The translations under genes were made by a program, and so were the position numbers. The notes below the pieces were generated by a model. It was given only the letters and a program-made list of their open reading frames with translations. It searched no databases and was not told the origin of the DNA. Positions 57,610 through 64,000 of a stretch of DNA of 64,000 nt are shown piece after piece; position 1 is the first letter of the stretch, and each line of letters begins with the position of its first letter. The DNA is from Paenibacillus taichungensis (GTDB lineage: Bacteria; Bacillota; Bacilli; Paenibacillales; Paenibacillaceae): contig NZ_QEVW01000002.1 of assembly GCF_003287275.1 (NCBI RefSeq), positions 124,001-188,000 of the forward strand. The letters run 5' to 3'.

Positions 57610-58506
57610 TTACTGACCGCTTTCAATGACAGTCTCCGGCCGGGAAACAGGCTTTCCTTCAAGAACACAATGAATGGCATGTGCGACACCATGCTCCACG
57701 TTGGTCAAAGAGATAGCCTGGGCAAGTGCCTTAATCTCTGGTTCAGCATTGCCCATGGCAATACCGAGTCCTGCCATTTTCAGCATGGATACATCGTTGA
57801 AGTTATCACCAATGGCTGCTGTATCTTCCATGGGGATGTTCAGATGAGCTGCCAGTTTGCTTAAGGCGTTGCCTTTGGATACATCAGGATGCTGCATTTC
57901 GAAGTTGTGTTCAGAGGACACCACCATGGCTACGTCGGAGCGAGAGGCAAAATATTCGCGTCCCTGCTGCAATTGAGTTGGATCCAATGAGAAGGCCATA
58001 ATATTGTAAATGTAAGCTTCGGAAGGGATCTCCTGATGGGAGTTTACACGGTGATAGTCTTTCTTGTCATAGTGCTTCTTAACAGCTCGAATAAGGCGTT
58101 CAATATCCTCTCCGGGACTCGAACCCAGAATGCGGTCCATTTCAGCGAGCATCGCCTCATGGCTGCTTATAGGAGCGTAAATACCCTGTTGTGTGGAGGC
58201 CTCGTAGTAGCAATGATGATCTTCCAGCCACTGCATGACGGATGCGGCCGTTTCACGCTCAAGTGGAAGATGGAATAGGCGTTCACCGTTGGCATCATGG
58301 ATGGTAGCTCCGTTGGAGCCAATAACTGGCGTGTTAATTCCACCTTCGCTGCTTATAGTTAATACGTCGGAATAGACCCGTCCTGTAGCAATCGTAATCT
58401 TCAGTCCTTCTTGTTGCGCCTTATGGATTGCAGCTGCGTTCTCCGGGCTGATCTGACTGTCTCTGTTCAATAGGGTTCCATCTAGATCGGTAGCAAATAA
58501 TTTCAT
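57610..58506 (-). CDS. Cof-type HAD-superfamily phosphatase
   Basis: A 298-residue cytoplasmic sugar-phosphate or nucleotide phosphatase of HAD class IIB. Motif I is FATDLDGTLLN (Asp7, Asp9), motif II TGR in ITIATGRVYSD, motif IV GDNFNDVSML near residue 243, with the Cof cap domain between. It follows the DeoR-like gene by 3 nt, so the two form an operon; DeoR-family genes are commonly paired with such phosphatases, suggesting it removes a phosphosugar inducer. Confidence 0.9.
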   Translation of the reverse strand: MKLFATDLDGTLLNRDSQISPENAAAIHKAQQEGLKITIATGRVYSDVLTISSEGGINTPVIGSNGATIHDANGERLFHLPLERETAASVMQWLEDHHCYYEASTQQGIYAPISSHEAMLAEMDRILGSSPGEDIERLIRAVKKHYDKKDYHRVNSHQEIPSEAYIYNIMAFSLDPTQLQQGREYFASRSDVAMVVSSEHNFEMQHPDVSKGNALSKLAAHLNIPMEDTAAIGDNFNDVSMLKMAGLGIAMGNAEPEIKALAQAISLTNVEHGVAHAIHCVLEGKPVSRPETVIESGQ

Positions 58507-58509
58507 ATG

Positions 58510-59286
58510 TTACAACTCCTTTTCAATTGTAGGTTCAGGAATGAGAATCTCGACTTGTTGTTCGGCTAGAAAAGTTCGCCATTCTTGGGAAGGCCATTGG
58601 TCTGTAATTAACATGTCAACGAATGACCAGTCCGCAAAACGATAACCATATCGCTTATCAAACTTGGAATGGTCAGCGAGTACAATGACCTGTTTTGCAG
58701 CCTGCATCATTTTGTGTTTGATCTTTCCTTCTTCTTCAGAGGCACTGAACCCATCCATCGTAATTCCTCCAATGCCGATAAAGGCTTTGTCTACATAATA
58801 ATGGGAAAGAGTTTCAATCACTGAAGTTCCATAGACATAACGTTGCTCCTTATCGACTGTTCCGCCCAGCAAACGAATCTCGACAGCGGTATGATTGGAG
58901 AGAAGATCAGCTGAATAAATGGAATTGGTGATGACGGTACAGGACTTGCCATTTAGATTTTCGGCACAAGTCTGCACAGTAGTGGAAGAATCCAGAATAA
59001 TGTGTTCGCCTTGGCGGACGATCGCGGCCGCTAGCTTGCCAATAGCTCTTTTTTCGTCGGAAATGTGGAGCAAACGATCTTTATAAGATCGGCGCTCATC
59101 TGGTGGAACGGGGAGAATTGCACCGCCGCGCGTTCGGATAATGGCATCCTGTTCTTCGAGCTTAATCAGATCCCTTCGTGCTGTGTCCCGGGAAACGTCA
59201 AAGAGGGATACAATATCATCAGCCGAAATGCGATTGTGTTTACGCAAATGTTCAATAATCAGCTGCATTCGTTCTTCCTGAAACAA
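58510..59286 (-). CDS. DeoR/GlpR-family transcriptional regulator
   Basis: A 258-residue sugar-phosphate-responsive repressor. The N-terminal helix-turn-helix (ERMQLIIEHLRKHNRISADDIVSLFDVSRDTARRDLIKLEEQ) is followed by GGA and the DeoRC sensor domain with ILDSSTTVQTCAENL, VITNS, GGITMDGFSASEEEGKIKHKMM and VLADHSKF. The start is TTG 59286, with AGGAGG (59295-59300) 8 nt upstream. First gene of the operon with the HAD phosphatase. Confidence 0.92.
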   Translation of the reverse strand: MFQEERMQLIIEHLRKHNRISADDIVSLFDVSRDTARRDLIKLEEQDAIIRTRGGAILPVPPDERRSYKDRLLHISDEKRAIGKLAAAIVRQGEHIILDSSTTVQTCAENLNGKSCTVITNSIYSADLLSNHTAVEIRLLGGTVDKEQRYVYGTSVIETLSHYYVDKAFIGIGGITMDGFSASEEEGKIKHKMMQAAKQVIVLADHSKFDKRYGYRFADWSFVDMLITDQWPSQEWRTFLAEQQVEILIPEPTIEKEL

Positions 59287-59595
59287 ACATGCCGCCTCCT
59301 TATACGTAGCTGACCGTGTATATAACTGATAGGTTAATTATAAGTACTAATAATGATATTTGCAATATTATAAGTGAATGTAAGTGTACTTAAGTTTTTT
59401 GATACTAATTTTACAAATTGCGATGATTACGGTGATAAATTTGTGAAAGACATTTTAGGCGTGTGCATGCTCTTGACCTCATGGAGAAAGAGGGGAGAGG
59501 AGTGCATACAAAAGTTTTTAAAAAAAAGTGTTGCACATTTAAGTTGGCCTATGATATACTCATTCTTGTCGCCAAGAAAGACAACTTGTTTACAA

Positions 59596-59667
59596 GGCCC
59601 GTTGGTCAAGGGGTTAAGACACCTCCCTTTCACGGAGGTAACAGGGGTTCGAATCCCCTACGGGTCA
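59596..59667 (+). tRNA. tRNA-Glu(TTC)
   Basis: A 72-nt cloverleaf: acceptor GGCCCGT/ACGGGTC, anticodon loop CTTTCAC with TTC, T-loop GGTTCGAATCC. CCA is not encoded. Confidence 0.95.
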
Positions 59668-59774
59668 TTATCTTCACCACCTCAGGGATGTACAATCCTG
59701 ATGAGGAATCCTCAAAAAGTCATAGCTCCTAAGCAAAAGAGTTACGCATGGCACATCCGGTGAAGTTACAGCAA

Positions 59775-59850
59775 GAGCCATTAGCTCAGTTGGTAGAGCA
59801 CCTGACTTTTAATCAGGGTGTCGAAGGTTCGAGCCCTTCATGGCTCACCA
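59775..59850 (+). tRNA. tRNA-Lys(TTT)
   Basis: A 76-nt cloverleaf: acceptor GAGCCAT/ATGGCTC, anticodon loop CTTTTAA with TTT, T-loop GGTTCGAGCC, CCA encoded. Confidence 0.95.
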
Positions 59851-59867
59851 TTTTTATAATTGAATAT

Positions 59868-59950
59868 GCGGTCGTGGTGGAATGGCAGACACGCTATCTT
59901 GAGGGGGTAGTGGGTGTATACCCGTGGAGGTTCGAGTCCTCTCGACCGCA
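59868..59950 (+). tRNA. tRNA-Leu(GAG)
   Basis: An 83-nt class II tRNA: acceptor GCGGTCG/CGACCGC, anticodon loop TTGAGGG with GAG, long variable arm, T-loop GGTTCGAGTCC. CCA is not encoded. Confidence 0.95.
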
Positions 59951-59968
59951 TCACAGCAACAAACGTAT

Positions 59969-60009
59969 AAGATAGACTCTCATGATTATTCATGGGAGTC
60001 TATCTTTGT
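59969..60009 (+). terminator. Terminator of the tRNA-Glu/Lys/Leu cluster
   Basis: AAGATAGACTC-CATGA pairs with TCATG-GAGTCTATCTT (one mismatch), loop TTAT, then TTGTG. Confidence 0.85.
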
Positions 60010-60122
60010 GTTATGAGAAAATACCAGAACGTATTCCTGGGATTAAAAGGCTGAGGATTCAGGAAGGTTGTGGTATAATTTAGGTACATGTATTGATTAT
60101 TACGGTTGGAAGGCGGTTCTGT

Positions 60123-60539
60123 ATGCAGTCGATCTATGAGCGAATTGAACACCTGATTGCCAAACGAGGAATGACCAAGAAGGCTTTCTGCCAACAGCTG
60201 AAGATCAGCACGGGCAATCTGGGTGACTGGAAACGCGGTAAATCTATTCCGAGTACGAATAAACTAATTGAGATTGCTTCGTTTTTTGATGTGAGCCTTG
60301 ACTGGCTCATGATTGGACGTCCATCCAAGGAGGCGATGGTACGGGAAAAACGGGAGGATTATTTTTTTGACGTGTTGCGGCAATTGAATTGCCAAGAAGG
60401 CGAATTATCGACTGTGGAACAGTCTTTTATCAGTGAATATATTGAATTTACCCGTTATCGCAAATCCAAGGAAAGCAGAGATTCAGGTGATTTTCGTTAC
60501 AAGGGAGAAGATAAGCCCAAAGGAGACGAGCTGTTGTAG
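60123..60539 (+). CDS. XRE-family transcriptional regulator
   Basis: A 138-residue regulator. The N-terminal helix-turn-helix (about 5-62: IEHLIAKRGMTKKAFCQQLKISTGNLGDWKRGKSIPSTNKLIEIASFFDVSLDWLMIG) is a standard Cro/CI fold; the rest is a charged helical region ending in a polar tail. GGAAGGCGG precedes ATG 60123, and TATAAT near 60074 may be its -10 box. No prophage genes surround it, so it is a stand-alone chromosomal regulator; target unknown. Confidence 0.88.
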   Translation: MQSIYERIEHLIAKRGMTKKAFCQQLKISTGNLGDWKRGKSIPSTNKLIEIASFFDVSLDWLMIGRPSKEAMVREKREDYFFDVLRQLNCQEGELSTVEQSFISEYIEFTRYRKSKESRDSGDFRYKGEDKPKGDELL

Positions 60540-60590
60540 TGCAAGTTAGTGAAAGCTGCAACTTGACCGAATTACCTGGGTATATAAAAA

Positions 60591-60639
60591 ACCTCTGAAC
60601 ACATCCGAAACCCGTCGGAGAGTTGTTCAGAGGTTTTTT
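60591..60639. terminator. Bidirectional terminator
   Basis: ACCTCTGAACA pairs with TGTTCAGAGGT around an inner CCGA/TCGG stem, followed by a T-tract on the plus strand and A/T-rich ends on the minus strand. It separates the XRE gene from ureD. Confidence 0.88.
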
Positions 60640-60675
60640 TGAACTTGTTGCATTAGTCTGTTAGACGTATAGCTT

Positions 60676-61581
60676 TCACTTACGGAATATGAGGTTAGGT
60701 TTACCCAAAAGATCGGAGCGAAGGGCGTTCCAGATCTCAAGGCATTGCTCCTGAAGTTCCCAGGCAGCCATTCCAAGCAAACGAACACCGATCCCGCCTG
60801 AAGTGAGCAAGCTGGCCCCGGCAAGCATACGACCATCTGGGGGAAGAATTGACCGTACGGACTCCAATTGTGCTGCGCCCAATCCAGGGGCAATCATCCA
60901 TAAAGCCGCAGTATGGGTGTAGTCTAACATTGCTGCGGATGATTTTGGATCGTCCGCTTCTGGTTCGAACCCGAAGCGATCCCATACGGCCAACTGCTTC
61001 CCTTGCCAGACTTCTGTCAGACTGCGATATCGCTTGAACTGAAAGGCCTCTCCCCGATGAATCCGTCCAGCGGACCAGATATCAGCATACGCAAGTATTG
61101 CTTGTTCACCCAACTCGAAGGTCGTGGTGAGTGAGGATGAGCTACCTTTAAACGGAATAACGCATTCAGGGAAGTACTCCAGCACCGCTCCTTGTTCCAG
61201 CCGAAAATGGTGGTTCACAGATGACGGAACAGTGGGTGTGGGATGAAGCCTCGTGGCTGATGTGCTGCTTAACATTAAGTGAGTGTTCTGCCCCAATTGC
61301 CATTCGGATCGATATTGATCACCGTTCAGCACGCCTGGAGAGACGTCTGAAGTGTATACACATAATTCATCTCCGCCACCCGGGGGTCGAAAGGATCGGC
61401 TGAACCGGAGAGGGGCGCTGTAATATCGATCGGTCATGACGGTGCGCCCACCTTGGAGGGCGAATGTGGCCCGAAGCTCGCTGCGGCGTATCACGGCATC
61501 TCCAGTACTGCGGTTCAGTCCATATTCAACTCCATGTACAGAGGGAGATGAACTAGTGGCTGTGAGTCGTTCCGTGCTCAT
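60676..61581 (-). CDS. ureD: Urease accessory protein UreD
   Basis: A 301-residue scaffold protein that binds apo-urease first and recruits UreF and UreG for nickel insertion. Recognised by position and by [44 protein letters not shown] and [21 protein letters not shown]. The ATG at 61581 is used, inside the end of ureG (29-nt overlap), giving a normal length. Last gene of the urease operon seen here; no nickel transporter follows. Confidence 0.92.
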   Translation of the reverse strand: MSTERLTATSSSPSVHGVEYGLNRSTGDAVIRRSELRATFALQGGRTVMTDRYYSAPLRFSRSFRPPGGGDELCVYTSDVSPGVLNGDQYRSEWQLGQNTHLMLSSTSATRLHPTPTVPSSVNHHFRLEQGAVLEYFPECVIPFKGSSSSLTTTFELGEQAILAYADIWSAGRIHRGEAFQFKRYRSLTEVWQGKQLAVWDRFGFEPEADDPKSSAAMLDYTHTAALWMIAPGLGAAQLESVRSILPPDGRMLAGASLLTSGGIGVRLLGMAAWELQEQCLEIWNALRSDLLGKPNLIFRK

Positions 61582-62275
61582 GGGTGTGTGTATGCAGATG
61601 CGCAGCGGAAGCATCGTCATCCATATATTGATGTTCAAGCCAATGGACGATTTCGGATACCCCTTCACCGCTCATCAGGTTCGACATCACATAAGGCCGT
61701 CCCTCGCGTACCCGTTCGGTATCATCCTTCATTACTTGCAGACTTGCGCCAACATAAGGGGCGAGGTCCGTCTTATTAATCAGCAGCAGGTCAGAACGTG
61801 TAATGCCCGGACCACCTTTACGAGGCAGTTTTTCCCCTTGGGCTACATCAATAATGTAAATGAATACGTCCGCCAGTTCGGGACTGAATGCGGCAGAGAG
61901 GTTGTCGCCGCCGCTTTCGATAAAGATCAACTGTAGGTCCGGGAAGCGTTCAATCAACTCATCAACGGCTTCGAAATTCATTGAGGCATCCTCACGAATA
62001 GCGGTATGCGGGCATCCCCCTGTTTCTACACCGATAATACGTTCTGGTGCGAGTGCATTCTGACGCAGTAAAATCTCGGCATCTTCCTTTGTGTATATAT
62101 CATTAGTAATAACGGCCAGGCTGTAGCGTGTACGAAGTGCCTTGGACAGCTTCTCCACTAGGGCTGTCTTTCCTGAACCTACTGGCCCACCGATTCCGAT
62201 TCGCATCGGGCGACTCCGATCAAATACCTTACGTTCCCATTCCGCATGATGCGTATGATTAGCTCCTCCACACAT
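61553..62275 (-). CDS. ureG: Urease accessory GTPase UreG
   Basis: A 240-residue GTPase that powers nickel delivery to urease. P-loop GGPVGSGKT (29-37), [14 protein letters not shown] with the metal-binding Cys-Pro-His, and NKTDLAP are intact. The N-terminus has HTHH, and an unusually His-rich tail (eight His in the last 20 residues) could store or deliver nickel. AAGGAGGAAT lies before ATG 62275. It follows ureF by 36 nt and overlaps ureD. Confidence 0.95.
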   Translation of the reverse strand: MCGGANHTHHAEWERKVFDRSRPMRIGIGGPVGSGKTALVEKLSKALRTRYSLAVITNDIYTKEDAEILLRQNALAPERIIGVETGGCPHTAIREDASMNFEAVDELIERFPDLQLIFIESGGDNLSAAFSPELADVFIYIIDVAQGEKLPRKGGPGITRSDLLLINKTDLAPYVGASLQVMKDDTERVREGRPYVMSNLMSGEGVSEIVHWLEHQYMDDDASAAHLHTHTHEHGTTHSH

Positions 62276-62311
62276 AACAAATTCCTCCTTGGTTTTGAAT
62301 TAATGTAATAG

Positions 62312-63007
62312 TTAGGACATGAACAGACGAGCTGGCAGGCTCTCGTGCCGCATAGCGTAGATTTCCTGGGCAATACCGAAGCTGTGCATATCTTCCGGGT
62401 CTTCGTCCCGAATTTGAGACCATTCAGAATTGATATCATTCAAAAGTTTTTGAATAAGCATCTGTGCTTCGGTTTGCCCGATGGGCAGAAGACGCAGAGC
62501 GCTATTAACATAAGCATTAACTGAGGTATACAAATGTCCAGTGACGGCTTCATCCAGACCAATTTCCAGCTGATAATTGATGTAGCCGTGAATCGTTGTG
62601 ATGCCGCAAAAGGCTCCGTGTTCCTGTACGGCTTCGTCGATTAGGGGAAAGTCCATCCACGGGTAAAGTGATCTCGCAAGCTTAAGCAATCGCTTCCCCA
62701 TCTTGTGGCCGCTTTCCCGCAGTTCCCTGGGGGTTCGCTGCGCGTGTACACGTTTATCGTAAAGGGCTAGAAGGGCGGCATCCTGTTGTTTAATGGCCTG
62801 GTAGACGCCTTTGATGGCAAGACCATCGAGCCGTACGAGGCTGGAATGGAGCTGGCCGCGAATGAACTGTTCGAGCTGGGGAGTAGTCCGTATTCTACCG
62901 TCATGAGTGTATGCCTCCAGACCGAACGAGTGGGAGAACCCGCCGATGGGCAGGGCCGAATCCAGCAGTTGAACATAACGGAGCAACTTCGTGCCGCTGT
63001 GCATCAT
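62312..63007 (-). CDS. ureF: Urease accessory protein UreF
   Basis: A 231-residue helical protein of the UreDFG nickel-insertion complex. Typical segments are LLDSALPIGGFSHSFGLE (about 14-31) and the central GYINYQLEIGLDEAV. Its start lies 18 nt after the ureC stop, which leaves no room for ureE. AAAGGAGGC is upstream of ATG 63007. Confidence 0.93.
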   Translation of the reverse strand: MMHSGTKLLRYVQLLDSALPIGGFSHSFGLEAYTHDGRIRTTPQLEQFIRGQLHSSLVRLDGLAIKGVYQAIKQQDAALLALYDKRVHAQRTPRELRESGHKMGKRLLKLARSLYPWMDFPLIDEAVQEHGAFCGITTIHGYINYQLEIGLDEAVTGHLYTSVNAYVNSALRLLPIGQTEAQMLIQKLLNDINSEWSQIRDEDPEDMHSFGIAQEIYAMRHESLPARLFMS

Positions 63008-63025
63008 TATGCGTGGCCTCCTTTG

Positions 63026-64000
63026 TCAAAACATGAAATAGCGTTGTGCCATCGGTAATTCGTCCGCGGGCTCACAGGTGAGAAGTTCACCATCGGCCCG
63101 TACCTCGTAGGTTTCGGGATCGACTTCAATGATGGGTGTAACGTCGTTATGAATCATGTCCTTTTTGCTCACCGAACGGCAGCCTTTGACAGGCTCCACG
63201 CGCTTGTTCAAACCTAGTGCATCCTTGATTCCTGCATCTGCTGCGGCTTGGGAGACAAAGGTGATCGACCCTTTGGTGAGTGCGCCACCGTAAGCGCCGA
63301 ACATCGGTCTGCCGAATACGGGCTGCGGCGTAGGGATCGATGCGTTGGGGTCACCCATCTGAGCGAAGGTGATCATACCGCCCTTGATGACCATCTCGGG
63401 CTTTACCCCGAAATAGGCCGGATTCCAGACGATCAGGTCTGCGAGCTTGCCAACCTCCACGGAACCAACGAGATGGCCTATGCCGTGAGCGATAGCTGGA
63501 TTGATCGTATATTTGGCGACATACCTTTTGATCCGATCGTTATCGGAGGGTGAGCCTGAGGTCAGTTCAAGCTTGCCTCGCTGCTTTTTCATCTTGTCAG
63601 CGGTCTGCCAGGTGCGAATAATGACTTCGCCAACCCGGCCCATCGCCTGTGAATCGGAACTGATGATGCTGAATACACCAAGATCATGCAAAATGTCTTC
63701 CGCCGCGATCGTTTCGGGACGAATCCGCGAATCAGCAAAGGCAACGTCTTCGGGGATCGAAGGGTCCAGATGGTGACAAACCATCAGCATATCGAGATGT
63801 TCTTCTACGGTATTGCGTGTGTAAGGACGTGTTGGGTTGGTTGAAGAGGGGATGACGTAAGACTCTCCGGCAGCACGGATAATATCTGGCGCGTGTCCGC
63901 CGCCAGCACCTTCCGTATGATAGGTGTGGATTGTGCGTCCGTTAATGGCCGCCAGTGTATTTTCGAGAAATCCGGTCTCGTTCAGCGTATCGGTATGAAT
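63026..64000 (-). CDS. ureC: Urease alpha subunit, C-terminal part (runs off the window)
   Basis: The 324 C-terminal residues of the catalytic subunit (EC 3.5.1.5); the frame is open to the window edge and begins at [11 protein letters not shown], equivalent to about residue 220 of a normal 570-residue UreC. It includes the Ni-proximal [16 protein letters not shown], the catalytic His in [20 protein letters not shown] with the Ni-ligand Asp region, and the standard end AQRYFMF. The N-terminal part with the carbamylated Lys lies outside. ureA and ureB are expected beyond the edge. Confidence 0.96.
   Translation of the reverse strand: MHTDTLNETGFLENTLAAINGRTIHTYHTEGAGGGHAPDIIRAAGESYVIPSSTNPTRPYTRNTVEEHLDMLMVCHHLDPSIPEDVAFADSRIRPETIAAEDILHDLGVFSIISSDSQAMGRVGEVIIRTWQTADKMKKQRGKLELTSGSPSDNDRIKRYVAKYTINPAIAHGIGHLVGSVEVGKLADLIVWNPAYFGVKPEMVIKGGMITFAQMGDPNASIPTPQPVFGRPMFGAYGGALTKGSITFVSQAAADAGIKDALGLNKRVEPVKGCRSVSKKDMIHNDVTPIIEVDPETYEVRADGELLTCEPADELPMAQRYFMF

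Noticed and set aside
59374..59763. 129-codon plus-strand frame
   Set aside because: It runs through tRNA-Glu and has no family features.

Overview
The window is a 64 kb chromosomal stretch of a low-to-mid GC Firmicute, almost certainly Paenibacillus. Supporting signs are strong AGGAGG ribosome binding sites, many TTG/GTG starts, S-layer-homology (SLH) domains on two secreted enzymes, spore-formation genes (nucB-like nuclease, cmpA, GerS/YdcC-like lipoprotein), the Bacillus-type order lipoprotein-alr-ndoAI-ndoA, tex-cmpA-sprT, and sugar ABC systems that lack their own ATPase. No phage, transposase, CRISPR array or rRNA was seen; it reads as core plus ordinary accessory chromosome.

Layout. 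1-11 kb: small metabolic and stress genes (flavin monooxygenase, membrane protein, YuzF-like protein, NucB-like nuclease, a TetR/luciferase-like oxidoreductase/alpha-beta hydrolase unit with a clear TetR operator, AraC regulator plus DinB protein, a 95-aa unknown, a MORN remnant, a GNAT, rhamnulose-1-phosphate aldolase). Two copies of a conserved terminator-ended intergenic element lie at about 6.1 and 9.6 kb. 11-17 kb: KimA-type potassium importer and a sugar ABC transporter (two permeases and a lipoprotein) with a hairpin-rich spacer. 17-23 kb: an 1857-residue cell-surface nuclease/5'-nucleotidase with three SLH repeats, then an Imm17-like small membrane protein. 23.6-28.5 kb: an OpuA-type glycine betaine transporter whose permease is fused to two tandem substrate-binding domains, divergent from a GbsR-type regulator with a palindromic operator and a structured leader.

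28.6-37 kb: a Fur-box-preceded Btr-like AraC regulator, a secreted beta-propeller-like protein, an ABC-2 exporter, and a two-gene unit of a divergent Hsp90 ATPase with a helical-repeat partner. 37-44 kb: two class C beta-lactamase-fold serine hydrolases (one SLH-anchored) flanking a divergent MFS/SgrR pair. 44.5-55 kb: the conserved sporulation/cell-wall/toxin-antitoxin block, a GH36 alpha-galactosidase, tex, cmpA (47 aa, TTG start), an unknown gene, a SprT-like protein, and tRNA-Asn and tRNA-Ser. 55-60.6 kb: ArsR, flavin reductase, MgtC, DeoR plus HAD phosphatase, tRNA-Glu/Lys/Leu and an XRE regulator. 60.6-64 kb: a minus-strand urease operon end (ureC partial, ureF, ureG, ureD) without ureE between ureC and ureF.

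The best candidates for undescribed biology are the Hsp90-like/helical-repeat pair (34.1-37.0 kb), the repeated terminator-ended RNA-like element with covariation (6.1 and 9.6 kb), the double-receptor OpuA fusion, and the structured leader of the GbsR-type gene. All coordinates come from manual reading; family calls rest on recognised motifs, not on database searches.
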